A stretch of 64,000 bases of DNA, taken from the NCBI RefSeq assembly GCF_014635285.1, contig NZ_BMCR01000006.1:124001-188000 (forward strand), read 5' to 3'. The notes beneath the pieces were generated by a model that searched no databases, was not told the origin of the DNA, and saw only the letters and a program-made list of their open reading frames with translations. Shown piece by piece: positions 62,806 to 64,000 of this stretch (position 1 is the stretch's first letter; each line of letters opens with the position of its first letter). Position numbers and translations under genes: made by a program. This stretch comes from Stappia taiwanensis (lineage in GTDB: Bacteria > Pseudomonadota > Alphaproteobacteria > Rhizobiales > Stappiaceae).

Positions 62806-64000
62806 ATGGCCGTCGACAGTTCGATAGGGACACCCGCCCAGTTGCGGGATCCCGACTACACGCCGCCGCTTGCCACGGCGGTGCCGCTTGGCATCCAGCA
62901 TGTGCTGGCCATGTTCGTCAGCAACATCACCCCGGCGATCATCGTTGCCGGTGCCGCCGGCTTCGGCTTCGGCACCGCCGGGGTGTTCGATCTCATCTAC
63001 ATGATCCAGATGTCGCTGTTGTTCGCCGGCATCGCCACCTTGTTCCAGACCATCGGCGCCGGGCCGATTGGCGCCCGCCTGCCGGTGGTGCAGGGCACCA
63101 GCTTCGCCTTCCTGCCGATCATGATCCCGCTGGTCGCGGGCAAGGGTGTCGACGCGATGGCGGCGCTGATGGGTGGCATCATCATTGGCGGGCTGTTTCA
63201 CGCCACGCTCGGCACGGTGATCGGGAAGATCCGCTTCGCCCTGCCGCCGCTGGTCACCGGGCTGGTGGTGCTGATGATCGGTCTGGCGCTGGTCAAGGTC
63301 GGCATCCAGTACGCGGCCGGCGGTGTGCCGGCCATGGGCAAGCCGGAGTTCGGCAGCGCCCAGAACTGGTTCGTCGCCCTTGTCGTTGTTGCCGTCACCC
63401 TCGGGCTGAAGTTCTTCACCCGGGGCATGTGGTCGGTGGCGGCGGTGCTGCTCGGGCTGATCGTCGGCTACCTGCTGTCCATGGCGCTCGGCATGGTCAG
63501 CTTCGCCAATGTGGGGCGGGCGGCCTGGTTCACCCTGCCGAACCCGCTGCATTTCGGTCTTGCCTTCGACTGGGCGGCGGTGATCGGCTTCGGCCTGATG
63601 GGCGTGGTTTCGGCAATCGAGACCGTGGGCGATGTCTCCGGCATCACCAAGGGTGGCGCCGGGCGCGAGGCGACCGACCGGGAAATCGCCGGCGCGACCT
63701 ATGCGGATGGTCTCGGCACGGCGGTGGCCGGCGTGTTCGGCGGGTTGCCGAACACCTCCTTCAGCCAGAATGTGGGGCTGATCGCCATGACCGGGGTGAT
63801 GAGCCGGCATGTGGTGACCTTCGGGGCGATCTTCCTGATCGTCTGCGGGTTGGTGCCCAAGGTCGGGGCGGTGATTTCCACCGTGCCGATCGAGGTGCTC
63901 GGCGGTGGCGTCATCGTCATGTTCGGCATGGTCGCGGCGGCGGGCATCAGCATGCTGGCCGACGTCAAGTGGAACCGGCGCAACATGGTGATCTTCGCGG
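62806..64000 (+). CDS. NCS2 family purine (xanthine/urate) permease, N-terminal 398 residues
   Basis: Inner-membrane nucleobase symporter, cut by the window end. Opening residues lead to PLGIQHVLAMFVSNITPAIIVAG. Family motifs are VVQGTSFAFLPIMIP and, near the end, NTSFSQNVGLIAMTGV, the QN(G)xxxxT-type signature of nucleobase-ascorbate transporters. Polytopic with many helices. AAGGAGA precedes the ATG. It lies 138 bases after allantoicase, which makes uric acid or xanthine the likely substrate of this cluster. Exact specificity is inference. Confidence 0.93.
   Translation, partial: MAVDSSIGTPAQLRDPDYTPPLATAVPLGIQHVLAMFVSNITPAIIVAGAAGFGFGTAGVFDLIYMIQMSLLFAGIATLFQTIGAGPIGARLPVVQGTSFAFLPIMIPLVAGKGVDAMAALMGGIIIGGLFHATLGTVIGKIRFALPPLVTGLVVLMIGLALVKVGIQYAAGGVPAMGKPEFGSAQNWFVALVVVAVTLGLKFFTRGMWSVAAVLLGLIVGYLLSMALGMVSFANVGRAAWFTLPNPLHFGLAFDWAAVIGFGLMGVVSAIETVGDVSGITKGGAGREATDREIAGATYADGLGTAVAGVFGGLPNTSFSQNVGLIAMTGVMSRHVVTFGAIFLIVCGLVPKVGAVISTVPIEVLGGGVIVMFGMVAAAGISMLADVKWNRRNMVIFA

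Noticed and set aside
61915-63810. Minus-strand open frame of 631 codons opposite allantoicase and the permease
   Set aside because: Both plus-strand genes show diagnostic motifs, so this frame is a shadow.
1-64000. CRISPR array, prophage, integrase, transposase or rRNA operon
   Set aside because: No spaced short repeats, phage structural genes, recombinase motifs or rRNA sequences were seen in reading the window.

Overview
The window is a GC-rich, gene-dense chromosomal segment of an alphaproteobacterium, most likely of the order Hyphomicrobiales (Rhizobiales), and possibly a Stappia/Labrenzia-type marine heterotroph. That placement is inference. It rests on the run Suv3-like helicase - S4 protein - fdxA - carD - rpoH2-type sigma factor, on PuuD-type urate oxidation, on a bdhA-patatin pair, and on the codon use. 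No prophage, insertion sequence, CRISPR array or rRNA was seen. Two tRNA genes are present: Arg-CCT and Ala-CGC.

Layout. 0-9.4 kb: the 5' half of pyruvate carboxylase (minus strand, cut by the window edge), then helicase, S4 protein, 7Fe ferredoxin, CarD, RpoH and tRNA-Arg. 9.6-10.4 kb: a chromosomal class D beta-lactamase. 10.4-23.1 kb: a large acyl-CoA catabolic island made of two divergent arms. The minus arm holds a SDR, an acyl-CoA ligase and a TetR regulator. The plus arm holds a five-gene branched-chain-type ABC importer, then thiolase, SDR, acyl-CoA dehydrogenase and an APH-type kinase. The plus arm is tightly packed, with repeated ATGA overlaps. 23.3-26.7 kb: an alanine/glycine symporter and a small minus-strand group. 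26.8-33.7 kb: a HAD phosphatase, a peptide-type ABC importer and a metallophosphoesterase, divergent from a LysR gene.

33.9-48 kb is mostly core: tRNA-Ala, yggT, DUF167, folD, yhhQ, rpmB, a DUF3108 protein, accA, a YafK-like L,D-transpeptidase, ispG-pdxY, three tandem related membrane proteins (the third with a very AT-rich core), then bdhA and a patatin. 48.4-56.8 kb: an L,D-transpeptidase, a pentapeptide-repeat protein, MipA/OmpV, and a demethylation pair (MttB-like plus a dimethylglycine/N-methylproline demethylase-like flavoprotein) with a GcvA-like LysR regulator and an O-methyltransferase. 57-64 kb: a urate-to-ureidoglycolate cluster of puuD, LysR, hiuH, a puuE-uraD fusion, allantoicase and an NCS2 permease (cut by the window end).

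How the genes may work together. The 10-23 kb island has the enzyme set expected for activating a carboxylic acid, removing a 4-hydroxyl group by phosphorylation and elimination, and thiolysis. This resembles levulinate/4-hydroxyacid catabolism, but here it has its own ABC importer and a palindrome that could be the TetR operator. The urate cluster carries a shared motif, TTCAAGAAA(A/T)TTTTGA, in both divergent intergenic regions, probably a LysR-type operator. The AT-rich mosaic membrane gene at 45.3-46.1 kb is the clearest compositional anomaly.
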